A stretch of DNA of 64,000 nt from an uncultured Lachnospiraceae bacterium (GTDB taxonomy: Bacteria; Bacillota; Clostridia; Lachnospirales; Lachnospiraceae), in NCBI GenBank assembly GCA_900317825.1, contig ONIH01000005.1, forward strand, positions 19,883 to 83,882, in the 5' to 3' direction. Below are positions 44,282 through 53,694 of the stretch, one piece after another (positions within the stretch are counted from its first letter, which is position 1; every line of letters starts with the position of its first letter). The position numbers were made by a program, and so were the translations under genes. Under the pieces are notes generated by a model. It was not told where the DNA came from. It was given only the letters and a program-made list of their open reading frames with translations, and ran no database searches.

Positions 44282-45973
44282 AAACTGCTTCATGCTGTCA
44301 TCAAGCTCTGAAGCGATATTCTTCAGATCTCCTGAAGATTCCTCGATCTCGTCTGCTATAGTAGTGATCGAAGATACCGAAGCGGATGACTCCTCTGTGC
44401 TTGCGGCATTCTCCTGGGCGATGGCTGAAAGAGAAGATACAGTCTCTACGACTATCTTTCTCGCTGAATCCATCTGTTTCATCTTTGCGGAGATAGTAGT
44501 TACTGCGCTTATAGAATCATCAATTCCGGTAGATACCTGATCAAAGGCATCCTTTGTACGGTCTACATTCTCAGACTGCTGCTCGATAATCTCCTTTACG
44601 GTATCCATCGTCTCTACGGCCTGATCTGAATCCTTTATCAGCTCGTCTACTATCTGCTCGATCTGCTTTGCAGAATCTGAAGACTGATCAGCCAGCTGCT
44701 GGATCTGGGAAGCGACTACTGCGAAGCCTCTGCCGGCTTCTCCTGCTCTTGCAGCCTCGATAGAAGCGTTCAGTGAAAGGAGATTGGTCTCGTCTGCGAT
44801 ATTCGAAATGATGGCTGTAGCCTCGCGGATCTTGCCAGCGGATTCGTTCGTCGTCTTTGTCTGCTCTGCTATCTGCTCAATGCTCTCCTTAGTTCTGTCG
44901 TTTGTTTCTCCGAGTTCTTTGAGAATCTGGACTGCTGTCTTATGAGACTCTTTCATCTTTGCGGTGGCGTCATCGAGACCGTAGACTTGCTTGTTCGTCT
45001 CTTCGATCATATTCCCGATGGTGATGACGTTCTCTGAAGCTGTCTGGGTCTGTCCAGCCTGTGAAGTAGCTCCCTGAGCGATCTCATTTACTGCTACATC
45101 TACCTGGTTCGTAGTCTCGTTCATATCAGTAGCGTGCTTGTACATGCCGTTCGAGGACTCGTACAGCTTTCCTGACTGATCACGGATATTCGATACTACA
45201 GCGATCAGCTTGCGCTGCAGGTTCACGATAGCCCTTGCCATGACACCGAACTCATCAGATCTGGCTGCCAGCTTCTCGCTTGCCTCATCTGAACTGAAAT
45301 CAAGTGTAGACATCTTGTCCACGAACTTCGACAATTCCTGTACAGGACGAAGGCTTCTGACGAGGATGTATATAAGAACTAAGAGTCCTATCACGCCGAT
45401 GATGATACCGATCAGAAGTGCGGTATTCAGAGTCCTGTTAACAGATGACACGACATCTGAATAGTCTGCTGAAATAACTACGATAAACGAACCGTCTGAA
45501 GCCACATAGTATGAAGCGTACTTCCTGGCTCCGTTTAACATATAGTCGGTAACTGCGTTATTCGGCGAAGGAATAGTTCCTGACTCGATCTGCTTTACCA
45601 GGCCTGAAACCACGGTATTCTCAACCGGCTGGCCAATCTTCTCTGCTTCAGGATGGTAGAGCATCGTACCGTCTTTGCTGACTACATATGCGTAGCTCGA
45701 GGACAGTCCCTCGACTCCTACTCCTTCAAAGATATCCTTCAGGTTATCGGCATCTGTGTTCCCGCCGTCCTTCTCGAGTGAGCGGCCGTAGGCATACGCC
45801 ATATCCTTCATGTAATTCTGGGTCGTACTCGAAATGGATGCCTTGAATTCGCTTATCAGGATACCATTCAGGATCAGCACTATAGCGGCGATAACTACTA
45901 CCGATGCGATAATGATCCTGCCCTTCATCGATTTGAAAAATGCTACCTTTTCTCTCTTCTTCTCCATATACAT
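44273..45973 (-). CDS. Methyl-accepting chemotaxis protein
   Basis: Transmembrane chemoreceptor feeding CheA/CheW. 566 residues: TM1 about 17-37, an exterior single-Cache-like domain of roughly 140 residues ([21 protein letters not shown] is the Cache signature region), TM2 about 182-203, a HAMP domain, and a long cytoplasmic coiled coil. The hairpin tip is [20 protein letters not shown] and [14 protein letters not shown]-like ([19 protein letters not shown]). ATG codons at 45973 and 45967 both fit; GAAGGG lies upstream. No che or flagellar gene is in the window. Ligand unknown. Confidence 0.95.
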   Translation of the reverse strand: MYMEKKREKVAFFKSMKGRIIIASVVVIAAIVLILNGILISEFKASISSTTQNYMKDMAYAYGRSLEKDGGNTDADNLKDIFEGVGVEGLSSSYAYVVSKDGTMLYHPEAEKIGQPVENTVVSGLVKQIESGTIPSPNNAVTDYMLNGARKYASYYVASDGSFIVVISADYSDVVSSVNRTLNTALLIGIIIGVIGLLVLIYILVRSLRPVQELSKFVDKMSTLDFSSDEASEKLAARSDEFGVMARAIVNLQRKLIAVVSNIRDQSGKLYESSNGMYKHATDMNETTNQVDVAVNEIAQGATSQAGQTQTASENVITIGNMIEETNKQVYGLDDATAKMKESHKTAVQILKELGETNDRTKESIEQIAEQTKTTNESAGKIREATAIISNIADETNLLSLNASIEAARAGEAGRGFAVVASQIQQLADQSSDSAKQIEQIVDELIKDSDQAVETMDTVKEIIEQQSENVDRTKDAFDQVSTGIDDSISAVTTISAKMKQMDSARKIVVETVSSLSAIAQENAASTEESSASVSSITTIADEIEESSGDLKNIASELDDSMKQFKY

Positions 45974-46017
45974 TTTCCCTTCAAAAAAGATGAAACGTTT
46001 ATTAAAACTATAGGATC

Positions 46018-46046
46018 ATTATCGCACTTTATAAGAGTAAAAACAA
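46018..46046 (-). promoter_or_regulatory. Promoter of the chemoreceptor gene
   Basis: TTGTTT (46041-46046), 17 bp, GATAAT (46018-46023) on the minus strand, leader about 40 nt. The segment GTGCGATAA slightly resembles a sigma-D -10 element (GCCGATAA), but no matching TAAA -35 is at the right distance. Confidence 0.5.
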
Positions 46047-46081
46047 GCACTTTCTGAAAGATCTGTGGATTTCAGGAAACG

Positions 46082-47767
46082 TCAGGCTTTAACTGTACGG
46101 GTCTTCGTAGGTTTCGACTGAGTTCCAGCACTGTTCACGCTGTATGCGCGGAGCTGGTAGGTCTTTCCCTTTGAAAGTCCACTGATATTAAAGGCCTTTG
46201 ACTTACCGTTTACCTTTACGTACTTTGTGCTCCAGAGAGTATCTCCCTTCTGCCTGTAGTACACGTAATATCCTGTCACTTTGCTGCTGGTACGGATCGT
46301 AAGCCTCAGAGTTCCTTTCTTTACTCTCTTTACCTTGAAGTAGTCAGGCTTTACCGGCTGCTTCTTCTCTATCTCCTTAGTCTCAGGAGTAACTACCGGT
46401 GAAGTGCCGTTATTATCGCCATTACCGGAGGTACTGCCACCCGAGGTATTTCCTGTATTATCTCCAGAAGTATTCTCTGAGCCAGAAGAATTCGTATGGC
46501 CAGCGTTTGTGTTTCCATTATTATCAGAAGTATTCCCGGTCGAGCTGTTGTCTGATGTGTTCCCTGTAGATGTGTTCTCAGAGGTATTACCCGATGGCTG
46601 GTAGCTCGTCTTCTGGGTCACATCATTTAAGTCAACTGCATCGACCGCAGATGAATGGTCTGTCGAGCAGACAGGTCTGATGCTCGCATAATAGTCGAGC
46701 GGAGTGTGAACCCACTCACTCGATGATCTGGACCAGAAGAAGATATTTGAATTATAGGAAGTCATCTGATCCTCAGACCTGAGCTCTGACTCACTGATAT
46801 TAAAGTAATCGTGTGAAGGCCATCTGTTCTGATCCCATGTCACATCTGTGACATACCAGGTGCCGTTTATATTCACTTCGTTCCAAGCGTGAGTGTTGCT
46901 CGTGATACCGACATTCTCGATGCCCTGTGAATTAAGCAGCAGTGAAAACGCCTTCGTAAAGCCGGCGCAAACTGTATTCTTCAGAAGGAAAGCCGATGAA
47001 GCGCTCTGGCTCTCGGTACTGTCCTCATTATAATCCGTCGTGGACTGGTTATAGGAAATAGTAGAAGCCAGGGTGTCGTGGAAGTAAGTCTCCTTCGCCA
47101 GGTCGCTCTTATACTGTGAAGCTCCTGATATGTAAGAGTCGATGGCAGACTTATACTGTTCGGTGTAGCTCTTCCTCGAAGAAGCACTCGCGTACTTTGA
47201 ATAGACTCCGAGACTTACAGTCCCCGGCTCATGGTAATCAAAGAAATAGCTGTCGACCGGCTCCGTATATGCTATCCCGTCATTTAAAAAATAAAACTGC
47301 GGGTTCTCAAAGCAGAAGATAGTCGTGACCTGGAAGGCTTCTGTCGCTGTCATACCGGTGTATTCGACAGTATCTGTATAGTAGCCCTGGGCTCCGTCAC
47401 TCGTAGTCCTCGAAGTAGCCGAAGTATTCCCGGTCAGATAGCTGTCTGCCAGTGCCTTCAGCTTATCATAGAGCGACCTCTCTGCAGAATCCAGCTGGTC
47501 ATAGTACACGTGTCCCGAGAACTGGTCCCAGTAAGTATCTCTCTTTGCAGAATTCGAAGCACCTACCCTGCTCTTTCTCGACTTCGGTGTATATGCGTCC
47601 GGTACATCGTCTGAAGCGAACTCCTTCGCCTGTACATGGATATCGCCAATAGAAAGCTCACTGTCAGCTGAGCTCTCCTGCGCTTTAACAGTCTGTGCCG
47701 GCGCAAGCGCCAGTGACCCTGACACGAGTCCGAACGCCAGTAACAATGATAGTAATCTCTTTCTCAT
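46082..47767 (-). CDS. Secreted transglutaminase-like protein with Asn/Gly/Ser/Thr linker and Fn3 domain
   Basis: From ATG 47767 (AAAGGAG upstream) it is 561 residues, with a signal peptide ending near AQTVKAQE. The papain-like transglutaminase domain has its triad in NTVCAGFTKAF, SNTHAWNEVN and YVTDVTWDQN. Then comes a low-complexity linker of about 80 residues built of NTS/GNTSDN-type repeats, and a C-terminal fibronectin type III domain (VKRVKKGTLRLTIRTSSKVTGYYVYY). No LPXTG anchor is seen. It is probably an extracellular wall- or host-facing enzyme; activity unknown. The longer frame to 47839 overlaps the upstream promoter and is rejected. Confidence 0.88.
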   Translation of the reverse strand: MRKRLLSLLLAFGLVSGSLALAPAQTVKAQESSADSELSIGDIHVQAKEFASDDVPDAYTPKSRKSRVGASNSAKRDTYWDQFSGHVYYDQLDSAERSLYDKLKALADSYLTGNTSATSRTTSDGAQGYYTDTVEYTGMTATEAFQVTTIFCFENPQFYFLNDGIAYTEPVDSYFFDYHEPGTVSLGVYSKYASASSRKSYTEQYKSAIDSYISGASQYKSDLAKETYFHDTLASTISYNQSTTDYNEDSTESQSASSAFLLKNTVCAGFTKAFSLLLNSQGIENVGITSNTHAWNEVNINGTWYVTDVTWDQNRWPSHDYFNISESELRSEDQMTSYNSNIFFWSRSSSEWVHTPLDYYASIRPVCSTDHSSAVDAVDLNDVTQKTSYQPSGNTSENTSTGNTSDNSSTGNTSDNNGNTNAGHTNSSGSENTSGDNTGNTSGGSTSGNGDNNGTSPVVTPETKEIEKKQPVKPDYFKVKRVKKGTLRLTIRTSSKVTGYYVYYRQKGDTLWSTKYVKVNGKSKAFNISGLSKGKTYQLRAYSVNSAGTQSKPTKTRTVKA

Positions 47768-47810
47768 AAAACAAAAGTCTCCTTTCAGAAAACGAGACCC
47801 CTTTTTATCT

Positions 47811-47839
47811 AATATACTACCCCGAACAGACGTTTTCAA
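47811..47839 (-). promoter_or_regulatory. Promoter of the secreted transglutaminase gene
   Basis: TTGAAA (47834-47839), 17 bp, TATATT (47811-47816) on the minus strand. The -35 box overlaps the stop codon of the preceding Cys-rich gene. A weak hairpin (GTCTC ... GAGAC) in the leader covers the ribosome binding site. Confidence 0.6.
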
Positions 47840-48087
47840 GGCTTAGCCAGAAGTTTCATGGTTTTTTCATAATTTTCTGCCTGATGCGGCCACATACAGT
47901 CCATGCAGGATTTAATCTTCGTTCCATTTTTTTTGGTGATCCAGGTGTAAGTGCCCGGACAGTCATCCTTCAGATAGAGCGGACAGTAGCAGAACAGGCA
48001 GTTTATGTGCTCTGCCTTGTGACAGGGGTAGTACCTACAGTCCCTGTTCTCGAAGTATTTAAAGCTGTTTTTGTATTTTTCTTCCAT
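47836..48087 (-). CDS. Cysteine-rich small-domain protein of the cobalamin operon
   Basis: 83 residues with eleven cysteines, in patterns such as CRYYPCHK, CLFCYCPLY, DDCPGTY and SCMDCMWPH, suggesting bound zinc or an Fe-S cluster. It matches what I recall as the cysteine-rich small domain family that is repeatedly encoded with cobalamin biosynthesis genes, whose role is not established. The gene overlaps the end of cbiA by 29 bp and is the last of the operon. GAGG lies ten bases before the ATG. Confidence 0.8.
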   Translation of the reverse strand: MEEKYKNSFKYFENRDCRYYPCHKAEHINCLFCYCPLYLKDDCPGTYTWITKKNGTKIKSCMDCMWPHQAENYEKTMKLLAKP

Positions 48088-49429
48088 ACTTTATCGCCTC
48101 GTCCACGAAGTGTGCCGGAAATGAAGGACACGACGGATAGTAAAAATGCATGAAGCTTAAGAAATCCCGCTCATCGCAGAATCCCGCTTCTCTTTTTTTG
48201 CTCGACGAAGGCTTCGAGACAACTGCACAGTCTCCAGGATCCTTCACGTCATAGTAGTGGAACTCATGTCCTCTTATATCCTCGCCGTCCCTTACGAAAA
48301 AATGCTCCTTATCGCTCGCCTTCAGATAGCCGAACCTGACACTTTTTCCGGTGTAAAAACAGTCACCGTCAAGTGCTCCGACGAGCGGCCCTTTGCCGTC
48401 GATCGTCTCATGCAGATACATGAAACCTCCGCATTCCGCGAGCACCGGCATTTCGTTCTTTATAGCGTTTCTTATCGAAACAGGCATCGGTGTATTTTTC
48501 GAAAGTGCCTCAGCGTAGCGCTCCGGATAGCCTCCCGGAAGTATCAGCCCCTTGGCGCTTTCCGGGATTTTTTCATCATGGAGCGGCGAAAAATAAGTGA
48601 TCCTGGCACCTGCATCCTCCAGGGCAAATTCATTTTCCCTATAGAAAAAATCAAACGCCTCATCCCGCGCCACTGCTATGTCCACGAGTCCGCTTATCCT
48701 CTTCTTCGGACGCACATAGTCTATATCCGACATTTCCGTGAGGTTCAGTAGCCTGTAGATATTGCACCTCTGGGAAAATTCTTCGAAAAGGCGGCTGTTC
48801 TGTAGGTCTGTGTCTGTCTCGTCCGGCAGGCGCAGTCCCAGGTGGCGGCTCTTTACGTTAAAAGCGTCGTCCTTCGGCAGGTGGCCGATGACCGGGATTC
48901 CGGTGTAGTCCTCTATCTTTTTCGCGAGCTGCGGAAAAAATGAGTCCGAGACCTCATTTAAAAAAATGCCTCTGATCAGGCTGCTCTTGTCAAAGCTTAA
49001 AATTCCTGAAATAACTGCGAGCAGTGTCTCGGCAGCTCCGTGGGCATTTATGCAGAGGATGATCGGCATCTGGAGCGCCTCGGCGAGGTCGTATGAAGAA
49101 CCTTCCGGAAGAAATCCTGTCAGTCCGTCGTACAGGCCCATTACGCCTTCGACGACTGCTATCCGGTTCCTGATAGGGGTGTTCTCCGGTACATCGAGGC
49201 AGTCCCGGGCGAAGAGCTGTCTGGTCTTCTCTCTGTCTGTAAAAAATGTATCCAGGTTATGGCCGCGGAGGCCGGTGATCTGGGCATGGTACATCGGGTC
49301 GATATAGTCGGGGCCGCACTTGAATGGGATGACGGTGCAGCCGGCGTTCTTTAGTGAGAGCATCAGGGCCCTCGTCACTGTTGTCTTTCCTGAGCCGCTC
49401 CTGTCGGCGGCTATCATAAATCCTCGCAT
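48059..49429 (-). CDS. cbiA: Cobyrinate a,c-diamide synthase
   Basis: Amidates the a and c side chains of cobyrinate using glutamine and ATP, the last ring-modifying step seen in this operon. 456 residues. The N-terminal dethiobiotin-synthetase-like ATPase has the P-loop ADRSGSGKTT near residue 9. The C-terminal class I glutaminase domain contains LILPGGYPERYA and the nucleophile in MPVLAECGGFMYLHE, with the His of GHEFHYYD. It starts 21 bp after cbiJE. Confidence 0.95.
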   Translation of the reverse strand: MRGFMIAADRSGSGKTTVTRALMLSLKNAGCTVIPFKCGPDYIDPMYHAQITGLRGHNLDTFFTDREKTRQLFARDCLDVPENTPIRNRIAVVEGVMGLYDGLTGFLPEGSSYDLAEALQMPIILCINAHGAAETLLAVISGILSFDKSSLIRGIFLNEVSDSFFPQLAKKIEDYTGIPVIGHLPKDDAFNVKSRHLGLRLPDETDTDLQNSRLFEEFSQRCNIYRLLNLTEMSDIDYVRPKKRISGLVDIAVARDEAFDFFYRENEFALEDAGARITYFSPLHDEKIPESAKGLILPGGYPERYAEALSKNTPMPVSIRNAIKNEMPVLAECGGFMYLHETIDGKGPLVGALDGDCFYTGKSVRFGYLKASDKEHFFVRDGEDIRGHEFHYYDVKDPGDCAVVSKPSSSKKREAGFCDERDFLSFMHFYYPSCPSFPAHFVDEAIKYGRKIQKQL

Positions 49430-49450
49430 AATAAATCTTTCTGTTTTTTC

Positions 49451-50800
49451 TTACCTGCTGACGTTTATTATCAGCAGGTGGCCGGTGGGCTCGTAGGATA
49501 AAAGCTCCTCGGATGAACATACTGAAAAGTGTTCATCTGATGTTCCTATATCGGCTCCCATATAAATAGTAAATCGCGCCTCACAGTCCATTAGGATGCG
49601 GGCGATTTCCTTCAGGTCAGCCGGGCCAGTCAATAGGAAAAAGCAACTGCTATTTTCCTTTACAAGTGTTTTTATCTCGTCCGGATCCAGCGGGATGCCG
49701 TGGTAGGACTTTATGGCTGCGTGGTCATAAGGGAGATGGAACGCGGCCGACAGTGCCTGGACGGAGGAGATCCCGGGGTAGACTGAAGTGTCCGCATTGG
49801 GTGGGAGGGCTTTAAGAAGCCCTTCAGCTCCGCTGTAAAAGCCGGTGTCACCGGAAAAGAGCACGACTGCATATGAGCTTCCATGTTCTTTTATGGCGGA
49901 GATGATATCGGCTGGCTGGTAAGCCTTTTCCTTCGGGCAGGTCCTGCGCTTTACAATGCTGTATTCGAGCAGTCTCTGCGAGCCTATGATAAGGTCTGCC
50001 TTTCGTATTTCCCGCACTGCTTCCAGTGTCAGAGTATTTTCTCCACAGCCTGCTCCGATGATCGAGATATGCAGTTTCTGTTCTGTCACAGACGTCGCCG
50101 ACACTGATACCGGGCGTTCGATCGTGATCACTGATACGCCTGCTGCCTGGGCGGCACGGATTTTTTCGTCGTAGCCGCCATTTTTTCCGGAGGCCTTAGT
50201 CACGAGGACTCCGATGTCATAGCGCTTCAGCAGCGCCAGATTTTCCTCATAAGTGAACGGCCCCTGCCCGGCGATGATATGGCTTTTTTCTATTCCTGCC
50301 TGTTCGCAGAGTTCTATCGCCTCGACTGACGGCAGCACACGGACATAGAGTCTGTCACGTACCGCAAGAAAATCGTTCAGTTCTTTTGAACCAGTAGTGA
50401 GCAGGATCCTGCTTTCAGATGCTTCAAGAATTTTAACGGCTTCGGCGGTATTTTTCACGTAGGTCACATTAAAATCTGCCTCATGCGTCGCCGTCTCCCG
50501 CTCTATCCGCTTATAGGTGATGCCAAGCGAGTCAGCGGCTTTCCGGAGGTTCTGGCTTACTTCGACTGCATACGGGTGGGTCGCGTCAAAGACTATATCG
50601 GTATTTTTTGAAGCAAGGAATTTTTCCATACTGCTCTCGTCGAGGCGTCCGGTATGTACTTCTATCAGCTTATCAGGCCGCATGACCTCCTCGCCGTATT
50701 CTGTCGCGACGCAGACTGTCACCGGGATACCCGCTGCCGCAAAGGACTCGGCCAGGAGCCTGCCCTCTGTAGTCCCCGAAAAGATCACCGTATTTTTCAT
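49451..50800 (-). CDS. Fusion of precorrin-6A reductase (CbiJ) and C5-methyltransferase (CbiE)
   Basis: 449 residues with two clear parts. Residues 1-245 are a CobK/CbiJ reductase: N-terminal VIFSGTTEGRLLAE nucleotide-binding loop, DATHPYAVEVS and the GPFTYEENLALL region. Residues about 247-449 are a CbiE-type SAM methyltransferase: IIGAGCGENTLTLEA, then VVLFSGDTGFYSGAEGL and VYPGISSVQALSAAFHLPY. No CbiT-type C15-methyltransferase/decarboxylase follows, although CbiE and CbiT are often fused or adjacent. The fusion joins two consecutive anaerobic-pathway enzymes. The ATG overlaps cbiG by four bases. Confidence 0.92.
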   Translation of the reverse strand: MKNTVIFSGTTEGRLLAESFAAAGIPVTVCVATEYGEEVMRPDKLIEVHTGRLDESSMEKFLASKNTDIVFDATHPYAVEVSQNLRKAADSLGITYKRIERETATHEADFNVTYVKNTAEAVKILEASESRILLTTGSKELNDFLAVRDRLYVRVLPSVEAIELCEQAGIEKSHIIAGQGPFTYEENLALLKRYDIGVLVTKASGKNGGYDEKIRAAQAAGVSVITIERPVSVSATSVTEQKLHISIIGAGCGENTLTLEAVREIRKADLIIGSQRLLEYSIVKRRTCPKEKAYQPADIISAIKEHGSSYAVVLFSGDTGFYSGAEGLLKALPPNADTSVYPGISSVQALSAAFHLPYDHAAIKSYHGIPLDPDEIKTLVKENSSCFFLLTGPADLKEIARILMDCEARFTIYMGADIGTSDEHFSVCSSEELLSYEPTGHLLIINVSR

Positions 50801-51870
50801 CTGAGACCCTTTCTGTATATACTTATGGTCACGCGCTCTGTCTTCATCTTGCCGACGAGCTTTACTGCTCCGTGTCCCGCGGAAAGGGCTGCGGCACGCT
50901 CGCAGACATTATCGACCCCGACCTGCGCTTCCACGAATGGTGACGGTTTGAAATGCCCTTCAGCCTTTTTTAATTCATCTGCCGTGTAGACCTTAAAGGG
51001 AACTCCCAGAGCGCCGCTCAGATTCACAAGGCCCGGTTCGTCCTTTTTTATGTCGATCGACGAGATGGAATCTATCGATGCCATGCAGAGGTTTTTGTGC
51101 TGCATCACGTCTTTCAGGAACGGGAAGATCTCGTCGAAGCCGGTCAGCTTCCTGCAGCCAACGCCGACGCAGATATTTTTCTCATAGAGGTAGAGGCAGC
51201 GGTCTGAAATACCGGCATTAAGGAGCAGCTCCTCTCTCGTGAAACGCTCCGGCAGCGGCATAAACGGGTCAATACCTGCTGCGTTGAGGATCGATACAAG
51301 CCAGTCGTTTCCTACTATATCTATGTCCGGGCGCTCGTCGTTGCCCTGCACCGGACGCAGGTACTTTTTATAGTCGCTCTGGTAGAGCCTGTGTGTCGGG
51401 GCGCTTTTTACGGAGAGGACCTGGCCCGCGAGAACCTTGGAGGAGACTGTCTTTATCGCCGACGGGTTCAGGATGCCCAGCCCGTTCTCCTTCGCGAAAA
51501 TATCCGCCGCAAAAGTATGGTTCACATCCGTAGCCGTCGTGATCACCGCAGTCGCGTCGAGCTCACTGGCGATCTTTTCCGCGAGCTCATTCGCCCCGCC
51601 GATGTGCCCCGACAGAAGAGGTATCACGAACCTGCCCTTTTCGTCCATGCAGATGACCGCCGGATCCGTGGTCTTATCCTTTATGTAAGGCGCGATAAGG
51701 CGCACGGCGATCCCCGTGGCACCGATGAAGGCAAGCGGGATCTTTTTCACAAAAGCCTCTGAGAGATTCTGTTCAGTGACTCCGGTCCTGCCGTCTATCA
51801 GCTGCTTTTCGTCCGGGATCCGCTCCGCCAGGTTCCTTCCATTTTCTGTAAAAAAAATCACTTTTATCAT
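50797..51870 (-). CDS. cbiG: Cobalt-precorrin-5A hydrolase CbiG
   Basis: Opens the delta-lactone of cobalt-precorrin-5A and releases acetaldehyde, a step found only in the anaerobic route. 357 residues. The N-terminal domain has IGATGIAVRLIAPYIKDKTTDP and LLSGHIGGANELAE, both CbiG hallmarks. The C-terminal domain begins with CVGVGCRKLTGFDEI and ends at CERAAALSAG. It is not fused to CbiH (C17-methyltransferase), a fusion seen in some related genomes. Overlaps cbiF by four bases. Confidence 0.95.
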   Translation of the reverse strand: MIKVIFFTENGRNLAERIPDEKQLIDGRTGVTEQNLSEAFVKKIPLAFIGATGIAVRLIAPYIKDKTTDPAVICMDEKGRFVIPLLSGHIGGANELAEKIASELDATAVITTATDVNHTFAADIFAKENGLGILNPSAIKTVSSKVLAGQVLSVKSAPTHRLYQSDYKKYLRPVQGNDERPDIDIVGNDWLVSILNAAGIDPFMPLPERFTREELLLNAGISDRCLYLYEKNICVGVGCRKLTGFDEIFPFLKDVMQHKNLCMASIDSISSIDIKKDEPGLVNLSGALGVPFKVYTADELKKAEGHFKPSPFVEAQVGVDNVCERAAALSAGHGAVKLVGKMKTERVTISIYRKGLR

Positions 51871-52616
51871 CTGCGGTACTCCGTCTTAAAGTCCGGATCG
51901 TAGAGGCAGCTCCGCTCGAAATCTGACTGGTTTACGGCGTCCCCTACGATAACTAAAGCAGTTTTAACTATACCCTCCTCCTTCTGACAGCTGTCAAGTT
52001 TTCCGACAGTCGTCCTTATTATCTTCTGGTCCGGCCAGCTGACCCTGAAGGCTATAGCCGCCGGAGTATCTTCACTGTACCCGCCTTTTAGAAGAGCCGT
52101 TTTAAGCTCAGCGCATTTACTGACGCTTAAATACACTGCCATCGAGGAGTGCGTCCTGGCGAGTGCTTCTATCGACTCTTCTGACGGCACCGGAGTCCGC
52201 CCTGCAACCCGCGTCAGTATCAGAGTCTGGCTCACCCCAGGAAGGGTGTATTCCATTCCCATCTCTGCCGCCGCCGCAAGCGCCGATGTGACTCCAGGAG
52301 TCACATCGTAGGAGATATTTTTTCCTTTTAAAAATGCGATCTGCTCGGCGATGGCTCCATAGAGCGAAGGATCGCCGGTGTGAAGCCTTACCGTATTTTT
52401 CCCATCTGACTCCGCCCGAAGAAAGACTGCGCAGACCTCTTCGAGCGTCATCCTGGCGCTGTTGTAGACCTCTGCATCCGGCTTTAAAAAATCCGCAAAA
52501 TCACGGCTGACAAGTGAACCCGCGTATATGAGCACGTCAGCCTCTTTTATGAGTCGAAGCCCCCGGACTGTGATCAGGTCGGTGGCTCCCGGTCCCGCTC
52601 CTACGAAATGTACCAT
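51867..52616 (-). CDS. cbiF: Cobalt-precorrin-4 C11-methyltransferase
   Basis: SAM-dependent methylation of C11 of the corrin ring. 249 residues, in the tetrapyrrole methylase fold: MVHFVGAGPGATDLITVRG is the N-terminal SAM loop, followed by DVLIYAGSLVS, RLHTGDPSLYGAIAEQ and VTPGVTSALAAAAEMGMEYTLPGVSQTLI. The last segment is specific to CbiF/CobM. It lies 19 bp after cbiD. Confidence 0.95.
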   Translation of the reverse strand: MVHFVGAGPGATDLITVRGLRLIKEADVLIYAGSLVSRDFADFLKPDAEVYNSARMTLEEVCAVFLRAESDGKNTVRLHTGDPSLYGAIAEQIAFLKGKNISYDVTPGVTSALAAAAEMGMEYTLPGVSQTLILTRVAGRTPVPSEESIEALARTHSSMAVYLSVSKCAELKTALLKGGYSEDTPAAIAFRVSWPDQKIIRTTVGKLDSCQKEEGIVKTALVIVGDAVNQSDFERSCLYDPDFKTEYRR

Positions 52617-52635
52617 ATAAACTCCATCTGAAATC

Positions 52636-53694
52636 TTATCCTATAAGCCGCTGGTTTATAGTGTAGATCATAAGAGAGACTTTCACTTCAGGGATCCAGC
52701 GGCCTATAGTATCCAGTATTTTTTCACGTATCACTGCCATCGTATCTTTAAGAAAGCCTTTTTCTGCGAGGAAATCAGCGGCCTCCTCGGTCGTATTCAT
52801 CCCCGCAAGCCTCCTCGCGTCATCTATCGTGCAGTCGGCACCCGACTGTAAAAGCGCCGATGTCAGGATTTCCATCCGGCAGTCGCCGTACTTTGAATGA
52901 GTATTTGAAAATCCGCCGGCGACCTTTACTATCTTCCCGAGATGACCGACCAGAAGGATCTCTCTGAACCCCTCGTCCTCTACGATAGTTAAAGCATCTT
53001 TAATGAAATTCGAACATTTTACCGCGGCGTCCAGGTCGACGCCGTAATCTTTAAGAAGAAACTCCTGTCCGTAGTTTCCGAACGCGAGCAGGAGCCGTTT
53101 TTCGCCTAAGACCTTTTTCTGGTGGATCTCGACCCTTATAGTATCGACTAAGGCCGCGTCACTCATCGGCTCCACGATACCAGTAGTCCCCAGGATCGAG
53201 ATGCCGCCGACTATGCCAAGCCTAGGGTTAAAAGTCTTTTCTGCTATCTCTTCTCCACCGTCAGCCTCTACAGTAACAGTTACTTTTCCTCGGAAATCAG
53301 CAGCACGGCATACCTCTGTGACATTCTCAGTTATCATCTGGCGGGGCACATGGTTTATAGCAGCTTCTCCGACAGGCTGGTCAAGTCCGGGCTTTGTGAC
53401 ACGTCCGATGCCTTTTCCGCCTTCTATCGTAACACTCAGATCATCCGAAGGAGTCGCTTTCACCACAGCCCTTATCGTCATGCCGTTCGTCACATCCGGG
53501 TCATCGCCTGCGTCCTTTATGACTTCGACAAGGCCACGGGCAGGATTTTTATACGAAGTGGAATACGGGATCTGCTTCGGCGTCATGACCGATATGTCTT
53601 TCGGGATAAATCCTAAGAGCAGGTCGCAGGCTGCCGCCTTTGCCGCAAAAGCCGCCGCCGAACCAGTCGTAAAGCCGTACCGTAATTTTTTCAT
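52636..53694 (-). CDS. cbiD: Cobalt-precorrin-5B C1-methyltransferase CbiD
   Basis: Methylates C1 in the anaerobic pathway. 352 residues. It starts with the family hallmark LRYGFTTGSAAAFAAKAA and contains KDAGDDPDVTNGM, GGKGIGRVTKPGLDQPVGEAAINHVPR (in part GIGRVTKPGLDQPVG) and LLVGHLGKIVKVAGG. The presence of CbiD with CbiG shows the early-cobalt (anaerobic) route. It overlaps cbiC by four bases. Confidence 0.96.
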   Translation of the reverse strand: MKKLRYGFTTGSAAAFAAKAAACDLLLGFIPKDISVMTPKQIPYSTSYKNPARGLVEVIKDAGDDPDVTNGMTIRAVVKATPSDDLSVTIEGGKGIGRVTKPGLDQPVGEAAINHVPRQMITENVTEVCRAADFRGKVTVTVEADGGEEIAEKTFNPRLGIVGGISILGTTGIVEPMSDAALVDTIRVEIHQKKVLGEKRLLLAFGNYGQEFLLKDYGVDLDAAVKCSNFIKDALTIVEDEGFREILLVGHLGKIVKVAGGFSNTHSKYGDCRMEILTSALLQSGADCTIDDARRLAGMNTTEEAADFLAEKGFLKDTMAVIREKILDTIGRWIPEVKVSLMIYTINQRLIG

